NCBI GenBank assembly: GCA_021324045.1 | Contig: JAJPJV010000015.1 | Location: forward strand, 18,749-82,748 | From: Actinomycetota bacterium | GTDB lineage: Bacteria; Actinomycetota; Acidimicrobiia; Acidimicrobiales; RAAP-2 | Direction of reading: 5' to 3' | Length of the DNA: 64,000 nucleotides | Shown here: in pieces, positions 55,677 to 63,911 of the stretch | Position numbering within the stretch: position 1 is the first letter of the stretch | How the letters are laid out: every line of letters begins with the position of its first letter | Translations under genes and position numbers: made by a program | Notes under the pieces: model-generated | Database searches by the model: none | What the model was told of the DNA's origin: nothing | What the model saw: the letters and a program-made list of their open reading frames with translations, nothing else

Positions 55677-56382
55677 GGGCGCTCCGTTCCTTTCTCAGTG
55701 CTCTGTCATTTCAGCGATCGAGCTCCGTGCGCCGGTGGATATCAGCCGCGCCGACATCGTAGGGGATCGCTCGGACAGCGTTCCGGGTCGGGACGCTGCG
55801 GTTCGCCATGGAGGGATTGGTCAAGGTCATTGCGGTGAGCTCGTCAGCGTATTCGTTGCTCGTGCGGGCGCCAGCGAGCCCATGGTGAGGACCGGGCGTA
55901 TTTGGTCGAGGAGCAGATCGATCACCCCATCGGCTATTCGGCAGTCGAGGTACCAGGTAGGCACTTGCTCCATGAATTGGAGCGTGCGTTTGAAGCGTTC
56001 AGCTCGAATCTGTGAGCAAACGTGTCTTGGTTGCAAGCGAGCGGAGGCGCGGCCTCATGGCTTGTGACCACCCAGAATTCGCCATGGGGGGTTGAGCACG
56101 ATGGGTACAGCAAATTGTTGCGGAATTCTCAACCTCCAATTCTCAAGAGGCTCAGAACGAACTCGGAGCAATTCGCTCGACATCGAGGGTCTCGTCGCTG
56201 CTCACATCGTCGATCTTCCTCGTCACTCGTACCCCTGGTGTCGCTCCGTTGTCTCCCGTCAACGACCACAGGCACCTGGTGCGCGCCGCGGGAAGCCGAC
56301 CCGATAACCTCAGAAGAGTCGGTCCACGGACGGTCATTCGCGAACGTGGAATGAAGAACTTTTTCGGGGGAGGGGGGTCTCA
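55677..56382. other. 706-bp interval with possible decayed coding sequence
   Basis: No intact gene. On the plus strand, two adjoining stretches in different frames look coding by codon use: VSVFVARAGASEP (up to ~55880) and, shifted, AYLVEEQIDHPIGYSAVEVP through a stop at 56019. This could be a frameshifted relic, but I do not recognise it. The rest, to 56382, is lower in GC and shows no feature apart from the ribosome-binding site of the next gene. Confidence 0.35.
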
Positions 56383-57603
56383 GTGCGGTCCTTGAAATTG
56401 ATCGCATCGAGTGCTGCTGCAGGGCTGTTGACGGCAACCACCGTCTTCGTTGGTCCGGCTGCCGCCGCGCCGAGGCATGCGGCCAAGGGCACGGTCAGCG
56501 TTGGCATCATTTGCAGCTGCAGCGGGCCCCTTGCTTCGAGCTACACGGTTGGTCCCCCCGCATATAAGGCATGGGCCGACTCCGTGAACGCAGCCGGCGG
56601 AATCAACGGGTACAAGGTCAAGGTGATTGTGGAGGATGACCACTCGAACCCAGGGGCCTCGCTGGTTGACGCCGAGAACCTTGTCGGCAGCGATCATGTC
56701 GTAGCGGTGGTGGACAGCACGAACAACGATTCGGCCTGGGCAACATATGTCGAGCAGCACCACGTCCCGGTCATCGGTGGAGGGGCGGTCACACCTTTCG
56801 ACATCACCAGCTCGGATTTCTTCGCCGCGGGGCAAACCGAGGATGATTTCGTGATCGCCGAGGTGGAGGCGGCCAAGAAGGTGGGTGCGAAGAACATCGG
56901 CGAGCTCTACTGTGCTGAGGCTGCCGTTTGCCAGGAGCTGCTACCGCCACTGCGCGCCACGGCGAAGGCCGAGGGCGTGAATGTCGCCTACGTGGCCGAG
57001 ATCTCGGCTTCCCAACCCAACTACACCGCTCAGTGTCTTGCCGCCAAACAAGCCGGCGTGCAGTTCCTCGCCATCGGTGAGGCCGTCACCGCAGTGCAGG
57101 CAGTGGCGGCAGATTGCGCCAAGCAGGGGTTCACGCCCTGGGAGGAGATCGGAGACGGTGGCGTATCCAAGTCCTTCCTCCACGCCCCCGGCCTCGATGC
57201 CAAGTCAATCGGCTTCGAGACCGACATCCCGTTCTTTGTCACCGACACTCCGGGGACCGAAGCGATGGTGCGGGCGATCAGGAAGTACTCGCCGTCGATC
57301 CTTTCGTCTCCCAATTACAACGAGGAGGCCACCATTTCCTACATCTCGGGGCTCCTCTTCGGCGCAGCCCTCAAGGCTGGCACGACGGGTAAATCAGGAC
57401 CCGTGACAACCAATGAGATCTATGGAGGACTCTACAGCCTCCATGGCGACACCCTTGGTGGAATGGCGCCACCGTTGACCTTCAAGCCAAACCAGCCCAA
57501 CCCTGTCGATTGCTGGTACTGGATCGGTATCAAGAATCACAAATTCACGACGCCCTACGGCCTGAGGCCGCACTGCCAAGCACCGCCTCCGGGAACGCTG
57601 TGA
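56383..57603 (+). CDS. ABC transporter substrate-binding protein (branched-chain amino acid type)
   Basis: Secreted ligand-binding protein of the Peripla_BP_6/LivK type, 406 aa. A signal peptide (LIASSAAAGLLTATTVFVGPAAAA) precedes the mature part, which opens SVGIICSCSGPLASSYTVG and has GGINGYKVKVIVEDDHSNP, the family's first-lobe pattern. GTG 56383 follows GGAGGGGGG by 6 nt, one of the strongest ribosome-binding sites here. No permease or ATPase gene is in the window, so its transporter partners are elsewhere. Ligand unknown; aromatic or other carboxylates are as likely as amino acids. Confidence 0.85.
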   Translation: MRSLKLIASSAAAGLLTATTVFVGPAAAAPRHAAKGTVSVGIICSCSGPLASSYTVGPPAYKAWADSVNAAGGINGYKVKVIVEDDHSNPGASLVDAENLVGSDHVVAVVDSTNNDSAWATYVEQHHVPVIGGGAVTPFDITSSDFFAAGQTEDDFVIAEVEAAKKVGAKNIGELYCAEAAVCQELLPPLRATAKAEGVNVAYVAEISASQPNYTAQCLAAKQAGVQFLAIGEAVTAVQAVAADCAKQGFTPWEEIGDGGVSKSFLHAPGLDAKSIGFETDIPFFVTDTPGTEAMVRAIRKYSPSILSSPNYNEEATISYISGLLFGAALKAGTTGKSGPVTTNEIYGGLYSLHGDTLGGMAPPLTFKPNQPNPVDCWYWIGIKNHKFTTPYGLRPHCQAPPPGTL

Positions 57604-57709
57604 ACGAATGAGCACCGCCGGCTCGCGCCGGATCGATGGGCTGCCTCGTAGCAGCATCCCGAGGGAGCGACGAGCGACGCGAGCCGGTCGGTGAATGATC
57701 ACCTGTTCT

Positions 57710-57865
57710 CTACGCTGCGGCCGGCGCCGACGTCTTGCGGAATAGGGTGCTGCCGCACTGCGGGCAACGCTTGAGCGTCGAGGCCGCGGTCTTCAGACTC
57801 TGGGTCGTGCCGCACTTGGAGCAGCTATAGACGCCCTTGCCGGGCTTGGTGCCGCTACGAGCCAC
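57710..57865 (-). CDS. 51-residue zinc-ribbon protein
   Basis: A small basic protein with two CxxC pairs, SCSKCGTTQ and RCPQCGSTLF, spaced as in a zinc ribbon. It starts at GTG 57865, preceded at 3 nt by the strong ribosome-binding site GGAGGTGACC. The body is Lys/Thr/Ser/Ala-rich and ends in an Ala tail. Such mini zinc ribbons are often nucleic-acid binding or metal-related, but no function can be assigned. It stands alone between two binding-protein genes. Confidence 0.75.
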   Translation of the reverse strand: MARSGTKPGKGVYSCSKCGTTQSLKTAASTLKRCPQCGSTLFRKTSAPAAA

Positions 57866-58070
57866 CGTGGTCACCTCCTTTCTCGCCTCGTGACTCTCGT
57901 GTGAGTGTCATGGACGCCGAGATGCCTCCGAGCCCCCGTCGGCGGGCGCTGCGCCGACCGACCACACTGATCGGGACCGGATCCTTCGCCCTATCGCCCC
58001 ACTATTAACACGTCGAGCCGAAATGTGCCATGGGGATCGCTCCCTAGGGGTCGTGGCGACGAAGCCTACA

Positions 58071-58076
58071 TATGAT
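58071..58076 (+). promoter_or_regulatory. -10 (TATGAT), leaderless type
   Basis: TATGAT ends 6 nt before GTG 58083 with no Shine-Dalgarno sequence, which fixes the start of the next gene better than the upstream in-frame codons at 58023 and 58053. Confidence 0.55.
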
Positions 58077-58082
58077 CGATTG

Positions 58083-59180
58083 GTGCCCGAGGGGGCCGAT
58101 CCATTGATCATCGGCGCGCCGATGTCGCTTACGGGGCGTTACGCAACCATGGGGCGGTTGGCTGCGGCCGGCCTTCGCCAGATGGCAGAGGATGCAGCTC
58201 ATGCCGGTGGTGTACTCGTCTCTGGCAAGCGGCGCGTCCCCGAGGTCGTCATCGTGGATGACGCGAGCACCCGCTCCGGCGTTCGCCGCGCACTGGGCCT
58301 GCTGGCCCAGGCGGACCTCCTCGTTGGCCCCTACGGCAGTGACCTCGTCGCAGCGGCAGGAGCATGGGGTCTTGCACGGGGTCGGTTGATCTGGAATCAC
58401 GGCGGCAGTGCCGACGATGTTCAACGGCTGCGCAGCGTGATCTCGGTTTCCTCCCCAGCCAGCGTTTACCTGCGCACGGTTCTGGAGGCCGTCGCCCAGC
58501 GGATCCCAGGTGCCACGGTGATCGTGGCGATCGGCCGTGGAGCGTTTGGACGGGCTGCGGCGGAAGGCGCGGTCGAGGCAGGGAGGCGCTTCGGGGCCGA
58601 CGATGTCAGCGTCCTGAGGCACCACGAGGTCCCAGACGAGCCCGATGTCGACATCGTTCTCGCCGCTGGATCCTTCGCTGACGACATCGCGTTGGTCGAA
58701 CGACTCCGTCGACGCCCACCCGTGCTCGCTGCGGTCGGTGCCGGTGTCGGGGGCTTTGACGCAGCGGGCGACGTCGAGGGCGTGCTCGCTCCGTCGCAAT
58801 GGGAGGAAGCCGTTCGCTTCCAGGTGGACACCGGACCGCGGTCAGCTGACGTGTTGCGATCCCTTCGTGCCCGGATGATCCCCTTTCTCACGGCCGGTCG
58901 CAGCTCGAGCCACATCGACTATCCGGTTGCCCAGGCGTACGCAGCGGGGCTGATCGCATTGCGCTGTGTCGAAGAAGTCGGAGTGGTCGATGACGGAGCG
59001 CTGGCCGATGCGGCGCGTCGGCTTCGTTGCACGACGTTTTTTGGTCGCTTCGGTCTCGGGCCCGACGGGTGCCAGGTCGACCACGCCATGGTCGTCTCGC
59101 AGTGGCGTCACGGCTCTCGCTGGTTGGTGTGGCCCCCCTCGCTGGCAGACGCCGGAGCCGAGATCGATGCGCGCTCCTAG
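58083..59180 (+). CDS. Peripla_BP_6-like protein without signal peptide
   Basis: A 365-aa protein with the branched-chain amino acid binding-protein fold: IIGAPMSLTGRYATMGRLAAAGL at the start, then VVIVDDASTRSGVRRALG, LLVGPYGSDLVAAA and later DYPVAQAYAAGLIALRC. No signal peptide or lipobox precedes it, so it probably acts in the cytoplasm as a ligand sensor (as AmiC does) rather than in uptake. Start GTG 58083 is supported by the adjacent TATGAT. Its TAG overlaps the stop of the converging gene at a shared CTAG. Confidence 0.75.
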   Translation: MPEGADPLIIGAPMSLTGRYATMGRLAAAGLRQMAEDAAHAGGVLVSGKRRVPEVVIVDDASTRSGVRRALGLLAQADLLVGPYGSDLVAAAGAWGLARGRLIWNHGGSADDVQRLRSVISVSSPASVYLRTVLEAVAQRIPGATVIVAIGRGAFGRAAAEGAVEAGRRFGADDVSVLRHHEVPDEPDVDIVLAAGSFADDIALVERLRRRPPVLAAVGAGVGGFDAAGDVEGVLAPSQWEEAVRFQVDTGPRSADVLRSLRARMIPFLTAGRSSSHIDYPVAQAYAAGLIALRCVEEVGVVDDGALADAARRLRCTTFFGRFGLGPDGCQVDHAMVVSQWRHGSRWLVWPPSLADAGAEIDARS

Positions 59181-59509
59181 TCGATCAGCTCGTAGACGGT
59201 GAGCAGAGGGGGAGGGTCGAGTTGGAGCACGTCGCTCATCCGAATACGACCATCTGCTGCACGCTCGGCAAGCTCTTTGATCGGTTGCGCCAGATCGTCG
59301 GCATCCAGCTCGTAGATCGCCACGTACTCGGGAGCCGACGGATTGCGCTCGACGAATTCAGCTTCGGTCACCTTGTAGCGTTGGGCACGGACAATACCTG
59401 GGATAGCACAGACCTCAGGGATGTGAGTGTTGGTGTACCACTCGTTGTACTCGTCCTCGCGAGCGGGATCACAGGGACGGGATTGCACGATCAAGATCCC
59501 CTTTGGCAC
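59177..59509 (-). CDS. Small ferredoxin-fold-like (EthD/DUF4286-like) protein
   Basis: A 110-aa protein, VPKGILIVQSRPCDP then EYNEWYTNTHIPEVCAIPGI, and YVAIYELDADDL. The NEWY...HxPE pattern is typical of dimeric alpha-beta barrel (EthD/DUF4286) proteins found in catabolic clusters. GTG 59509 has GGAGG six bases upstream; TTG 59515 is in frame but too close to it. Function unknown. Confidence 0.72.
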   Translation of the reverse strand: MPKGILIVQSRPCDPAREDEYNEWYTNTHIPEVCAIPGIVRAQRYKVTEAEFVERNPSAPEYVAIYELDADDLAQPIKELAERAADGRIRMSDVLQLDPPPLLTVYELID

Positions 59510-59624
59510 GGCCAACCTCCAGCATCTCGAGTCGTTACAGACTAGCGCGGCAGGGTAGGGATCTTGAGGCCGCGTCGTTGGCGAATCGCTTGAGCTGATT
59601 CAATCGCCCAGGAGGCTGCAGTTC

Positions 59625-59645
59625 ATGGTCATACTGATCGGATGA
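59625..59645 (+). CDS. Possible six-codon leader (MVILIG) before the crotonase gene
   Basis: AGGAGG (59610-59615), nine bases, then ATG 59625 and six codons ending in TGA that overlaps the ATG of the next gene (ATGA, 59642-59645). It could couple translation, or the strong AGGAGG may be incidental to a leaderless start. Confidence 0.25.
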   Translation: MVILIG

Positions 59646-60355
59646 TTGGAGAACGACACGAAGAACACGTCACCTGGTTGACGTTCGAAAATCCTGATCG
59701 GCTCAACGCCTTCAATGGATTCGACTACCGCGACCTCCGCCAGGCCATACGACGAGCCTTGGATGACGAAGACACGAGGGTCATCGTGCTCACAGGAAGG
59801 GGTCGATCGTTCTCCGCTGGCGCTGATCGTTCACTCATCGACCAGAGCGCCACAGAGGAGCAACGCGCAATTGCGAATGAGGAATTTCCTCAGTTCCTCG
59901 CAGTCCTTCGTGTGTGCGAAAAGCCACTGCTTGCGGCGGTCAATGGATTCGCCATCGGGATCGGATGTACGATGTTGCTCTATTGTGACCTGGTGATCGC
60001 CGCACAATCTGCACGATTTCGTATGCCCTTCACAGCGTTGGGGATCGTGCCCGAGGCGGGAAGTTCGGCGCTGCTTCCAGCCCAGGGGCGCTGGCCAGAC
60101 GTCATGTGGGCAGCGCTTTCCAGTGAGTGGATCGACGCCGATACGGCGCGCGAGATGGGCATCGCGTGGAGGGTGGTCCCGGATTCCGTACTTCTCGAGG
60201 AGACCGCAAGGGTTGCAGCGGCGATCGCCGAGTTGGAACCCGGGGCGGTGACGGCGACCAAACGGCTCTTGACGGCTGGGCGTGCCGAACTAGCACGAGC
60301 CGCGATCGACCGCGAGTTTGCGGAACTGCGCATGCTCCGCCGCGGTGGCCGCTGA
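59642..60355 (+). CDS. Enoyl-CoA hydratase/isomerase family protein
   Basis: Crotonase of 237 aa with clean family motifs: FENPDRLNAFNGFDYRDL, LTGRGRSFSAGADRSL, AAVNGFAIGIGCTMLLYCDL and FTALGIVPEAGSSALLP, where the Glu is the usual catalytic position, then TATKRLLTAGRAEL. CATACT (59630-59635) is 6 nt before ATG 59642, a leaderless arrangement. Unlike the gene at 54771, its C-terminus is typical. It probably acts on a CoA thioester in the local catabolic set. Confidence 0.88.
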   Translation: MIGERHEEHVTWLTFENPDRLNAFNGFDYRDLRQAIRRALDDEDTRVIVLTGRGRSFSAGADRSLIDQSATEEQRAIANEEFPQFLAVLRVCEKPLLAAVNGFAIGIGCTMLLYCDLVIAAQSARFRMPFTALGIVPEAGSSALLPAQGRWPDVMWAALSSEWIDADTAREMGIAWRVVPDSVLLEETARVAAAIAELEPGAVTATKRLLTAGRAELARAAIDREFAELRMLRRGGR

Positions 60356-60649
60356 GCTGGGACTCCGATGACAGCGAGGCTCAGGCGGACAATCTGTGCG
60401 TTGGGTCCCGCTGCGAGAGACGGATCCCATCCGATCGAAACCTTCTTTGGCTCGATCTTGACGTGCGCGTGACATCGTTGGCGCTTGATCCTGGTGGCCT
60501 CCGACGGCCCGGCTACGTACATGCGGCGGTGCCGAAAGGGAGTGGGATGCGAGCACCTCATGGGAACCTGTCTTCGTGGTTCGCCCGGTGGGCTTCCGAG
60601 CGCGAGCTGCATGGTGCTGGCGGGCCTTGCAAGGAGGAATCCGGTCTTA
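60356..60649. other. Non-coding interval, no recognisable feature
   Basis: About 290 bp between the crotonase stop and the decayed binding-protein gene. Open frames exist on both strands but none has a start site, a motif or coherent codon use. Probably part of the same decayed region. Confidence 0.4.
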
Positions 60650-61040
60650 CGAGCTTGCTCCTCGTTGATATCCGGCTGCAGCCGCCCATGCCGCGTCGAC
60701 CACGTACTGACCGTCAGTGGTGATGTCAAGGATCACCACCGGCACGTGATGCCGGCCCCCCGATAGATCGAAAGGGTCTTGACGCCGACAGAGGAGTTGA
60801 ATCGCCTGATCACGCCGACGATGCCCCGTGAAAGTGCCGTGTGTGCGACCTTGATGCCCGGGGTCGGGTTCGCACGGTCGTCGACTCGGATGACCGTGAT
60901 GTGGGTCCCCTCTACCGCTCCGCGCTTGTCGATCTGGGCAGCGGCGAGTTGGGCTCCACGCAGCATGTCGATGCTCGGCTGAGGTCCACTCATCGGTCCC
61001 TCGTGTGCGATCAGGGCCTTCGGGGTGATGATGCCGACGT
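60650..61040 (-). pseudogene. Decayed ABC substrate-binding protein (internal deletion and frameshift)
   Basis: The N-terminal part reads HVGIITPKALIAHEGPMSGP and on through SIDMLRGAQLAAAQIDKRG, VDDRANPTPGIKVAHTALSR and IVGVIRRFNSSVGVKTLSIY, typical of Peripla_BP_6 proteins. It then jumps frame to VPVVILDITTDGQYVVDAAW, which resembles the C-terminal end of such proteins. Roughly 250 residues between are missing and a stop lies upstream in frame, so this is a relic. Confidence 0.7.
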
Positions 61041-61248
61041 GTTGGGATCATTCCGAAATTGGAGAGGAGAAGAGCATCCCTTCGGCTGAGATCAAGACGC
61101 ATCCGATCCGCGTCACCGCCAGGCCTCGGTCGTCGCGCCGTTCTTGGGGTGGTTTCGGTCGTGTGGGCGGTGTTCACGTTGACAGGGTCCAAATCCCTGG
61201 GGTTCGTCCATTTCAGGAGTTGTCGAGCTCCTTGGCGTAGTTGCGAAC

Positions 61249-61929
61249 TCAGAAGGTCCACTGATCGGAGATCTCCTGGAGGTGATTGGTGATGAGGCGA
61301 CGGCTCCGTTCGTGATCACGGGCTATCAATGCGTCAGCAATCTCCATATGGGCCCCGATGAGGTCGGGGGTCGCTCCGATCCGGAGATCGCACCCATGAT
61401 TGAATCGAATCAGGCTGGTCTGGACGATCACATCGGTAAAGAGGTGCAGGATCGGATTCCCGGTGGCCTCAGCGAGCGCGACGTGAAAGCTTGTCTCGTA
61501 TTCGTTCAGGATCTGAGCGCCAACCCGTTCCCGAAGCTCTCTCAACTGATCGTCGCTCGCGCTACGGATCAATCGATCGGCACAGGTGAGCTCGAGCATC
61601 AATCGGACCTCGACGATGTGGCGACGGGTTACGTGGTTGAAGTCGAGGTAGCTGCTGACGGCAAGTTCGACGGCGCGTCTGTTCGGTTCCCGGACGATGA
61701 GTCCCCCGGATCGCCCGCGGCGCATCTCGACCAGAGACAGGTGTTCGAGGATCCGAATGGCCTCGCGCAAGACACCTCGTCCGACCCCGAAGCGCTCGAT
61801 GAGCTCAGGCTCGAGGCCGAGGTTCGTTCCGGGAGGAAACGACCCCGCAACGATTTGACGACGAATCGCGTCGGCGAGTTGTTCCGCGAGCTTGAGGGAC
61901 TTCTTTGGTTCACCCACGTCGGATTTCAC
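61249..61929 (-). CDS. FadR/GntR-family transcriptional regulator
   Basis: 226 aa: an N-terminal winged helix (LADAIRRQIVAGSFPPGTNL, ELIERFGVGRGVLREAIRIL, VEMRRGRSGGLIV) and an all-helical FCD effector domain (IVEVRLMLELTCADRL; FHVALAEATGNPILHLF; AHMEIADALIARDHERS) with the His/Asp metal-type pattern. GTG 61929. A candidate -10, TATAGT (61980-61975), lies about 45 nt upstream. Such regulators respond to acyl-CoA or carboxylates, consistent with CoA genes around it. Confidence 0.88.
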   Translation of the reverse strand: MKSDVGEPKKSLKLAEQLADAIRRQIVAGSFPPGTNLGLEPELIERFGVGRGVLREAIRILEHLSLVEMRRGRSGGLIVREPNRRAVELAVSSYLDFNHVTRRHIVEVRLMLELTCADRLIRSASDDQLRELRERVGAQILNEYETSFHVALAEATGNPILHLFTDVIVQTSLIRFNHGCDLRIGATPDLIGAHMEIADALIARDHERSRRLITNHLQEISDQWTF

Positions 61930-61974
61930 GTTTCGCCTGATTTCTGGGCACAGGGAGAGGCGAAGCCAGTGAAG

Positions 61975-61980
61975 ACTATA
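61975..61980 (-). promoter_or_regulatory. -10 (TATAGT) of the FadR-type regulator
   Basis: Minus-strand TATAGT about 45 nt before the GTG at 61929. The -35 is unclear. Confidence 0.35.
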
Positions 61981-62017
61981 GAGAAATGGGGAGTGGCGTG
62001 ACGAGCATCACCGCTGA

Positions 62018-62101
62018 TCACCGATCAGTCGCCGCTTCGGCCCCGTAAAGGAGTGGGAACAAGGGTGCGCAGTCCTGCCAGAACAGCTCTGGGGTGCGCA
62101 C
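62018..62101 (-). pseudogene. Relic of an amidohydrolase C-terminus
   Basis: Reads VRTPELFWQDCAPLFPLLYG then runs to a stop. It matches the end of the intact amidohydrolase at the window edge, ILWQNCARLFGLL, at W, Q, C, A, L, F and LL. The upstream sequence is out of frame and unrecognisable. Confidence 0.6.
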
Positions 62102-62604
62102 AGTCGCTCGGCCGCACGTCGTCAACCGGGATGGAGCGGTGCTCCCGCGACCCTGCGGGGTCCTCCATGAAGACGGCGGATGGCGGCGCGAGGACAAGCT
62201 CGGTGACTCGCTCGCCTTTGGTTGGCAGCGGTGCTTTTCTCATAAACGACCGAGCGATGAAGCGCCGCTCCGTCCTGTCGGCTGACCCAAAGTCTTCCGA
62301 CGGCCGCCTCGGCGGTGTCGATCGGGTTGGACCATCCCCAGGGGCCGCCGGGGCTCCTACCAATCTTCGGCCGGCCAGGTCGTTAACGGTGTTGAGCGAT
62401 GTGCCCGGCCTTCAGGGATTCGGTCGTGCTCATCCTCGGCATGCTCGATCCGAGGAGCCGGATCGAGCGACTTGGGCTCCAAGTCCTGCTGCCAGGCCTC
62501 GTCGGACATCGTCACGTGCAAGTCCGACGAGATCGCCGCTGCGTGACCATTGCGGCGCCGGGTTGTCGGCCGCTCTCCCCCGTTGCTGCGGTGGGGCACC
62601 AGGG
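62102..62604. other. ~500-bp interval, no intact gene
   Basis: Lies between the amidohydrolase relic and the CoA-transferase stop. Short open frames occur on both strands, none with a motif. Probably the remainder of the decayed gene, diverged past recognition. Confidence 0.4.
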
Positions 62605-63843
62605 TCAGAGAATGACTCCGTCGTCGTGCAGTCGAGCGATCTGGTCCCAATCGAAGCCAAGCTCGAGGAGCAATGCTTCGGTATCGGCACCGTGCTCGGG
62701 GCCGCGCCGCAACGTGGCGGGACGTTCATCAAACTGCACCGCGCCGGTCGGCATGGAAAAGCTCCCGGTGGGTTCGACGGCGACCTCGCCGATGTAGCCG
62801 TTGGCTTTCACTTGGCGGTCCTCGACGAGTTCGGGGACCCGCTGGTAGGGTGCCCAGGGGAACCGCTCGTCGGCGAAGGCCTCGTTCCATTCGGCGAAGC
62901 TGCGACTGCCGAAGATCTCGTCGAGGATCTTGATGCAGGCCTCGCGGTTTTGGCTCCGAACGGTCGAGTCGGCGAAACGGGGGTCGTTCTCGAGGTCGGG
63001 ACGTCCGATCGCTCGGCACAAGTCGGCCCAGTAGCGGTCTGCTTGTAAGAACACGAGCCCGATGAAGCGGCCGTCCTTGGTGCGATACGTGTTGACCAGA
63101 GGATTGGGCGCCTTCGTGTGCTGCTCCCCGCCCGGTGGCGGGGCTTCTTTGAAATTCCCCTGGAGGGCCGAGAGGACATCGGAAGCCAACGTCCAGATCG
63201 CGGTGGCAAGCAGGGAGACGTCAACGATCGACGGCTCCCCGGTACGCTCCCGCCGGTACAGGGCGGCGGCGATCCCGAAAGCCAGTTGCACCGCGCCGTT
63301 TCGGTCCCCGAACGCGCCTCGCTGATTGATGGGGTACTCGAGTCCGGGCGGAGTGAGCGTCGCTCCGATGGCTCCCCGAGCCCAGAAGGCCGTGGAGTCG
63401 TAGGCAGCGTTGTCGGCATCGGGGCCCCGTATGCCGAAGCCGTGTCCGCGGGCATAGATGATGTCGGGGTTGACCGCACGCAGAGCCTCGACGCCCAACC
63501 CAAGACGCTCCAAGGTCGAGGGAAGATAGTTGGTTAGGAAGACGTCACAGCTCTGCGCCAATCGAAGGAGGATGTCGCGGCCTTCCTCGCTCTTGATGTC
63601 CAAGGCCATCGAACGCTTGCCGCGGTTGGCGAGCTCCATGGACTGATTGATGCCCCCGGCGACCTGGATGATGCCCTGGGAGACCAAGCCCCGGTAACCG
63701 TCACCGGTGTTCGGCGGCTCGATCTTGATGACCTCGGCACCCCAGTCGGCGAGGAGGGCCCCGGCGACGGGCACGAACACCCATTGGGCGAGTTCGAGCA
63801 CTCGTACTCCCGCAAAGACGTTGACGGCTGGACCCTCAGTCAT
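62605..63843 (-). CDS. CaiB/BaiF family CoA-transferase
   Basis: Family III CoA-transferase, 412 aa. Opens GVRVLELAQWVFVPVAGALLADWGAEVIKIE, has ANRGKRSMALDIKSEEGRDI, LTNYLPSTLERLGLG, and PSIVDVSLLATAIW with the catalytic Asp, and the C-terminal lobe (TKDGRFIGLVFLQADRYW). Length is standard. ATG 63843 has AGGTGG six bases before. It may activate a carboxylate for the crotonases nearby. It follows an amidohydrolase gene on the same strand, 68 nt away, probably in one operon. Confidence 0.92.
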   Translation of the reverse strand: MTEGPAVNVFAGVRVLELAQWVFVPVAGALLADWGAEVIKIEPPNTGDGYRGLVSQGIIQVAGGINQSMELANRGKRSMALDIKSEEGRDILLRLAQSCDVFLTNYLPSTLERLGLGVEALRAVNPDIIYARGHGFGIRGPDADNAAYDSTAFWARGAIGATLTPPGLEYPINQRGAFGDRNGAVQLAFGIAAALYRRERTGEPSIVDVSLLATAIWTLASDVLSALQGNFKEAPPPGGEQHTKAPNPLVNTYRTKDGRFIGLVFLQADRYWADLCRAIGRPDLENDPRFADSTVRSQNREACIKILDEIFGSRSFAEWNEAFADERFPWAPYQRVPELVEDRQVKANGYIGEVAVEPTGSFSMPTGAVQFDERPATLRRGPEHGADTEALLLELGFDWDQIARLHDDGVIL

Positions 63844-63911
63844 TCAAAGCCACCTGAGCCCAAGCTGTTGCGATGCCGTGGTTGCGTGGTTGCGTCCCCA
63901 TCTCGACCCCC

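Noticed and set aside
55827..56036. 69-codon minus-strand frame in the 55.7-56.4 kb gap
   Set aside because: No ribosome-binding site or promoter and no motif; the plus strand looks more coding here.
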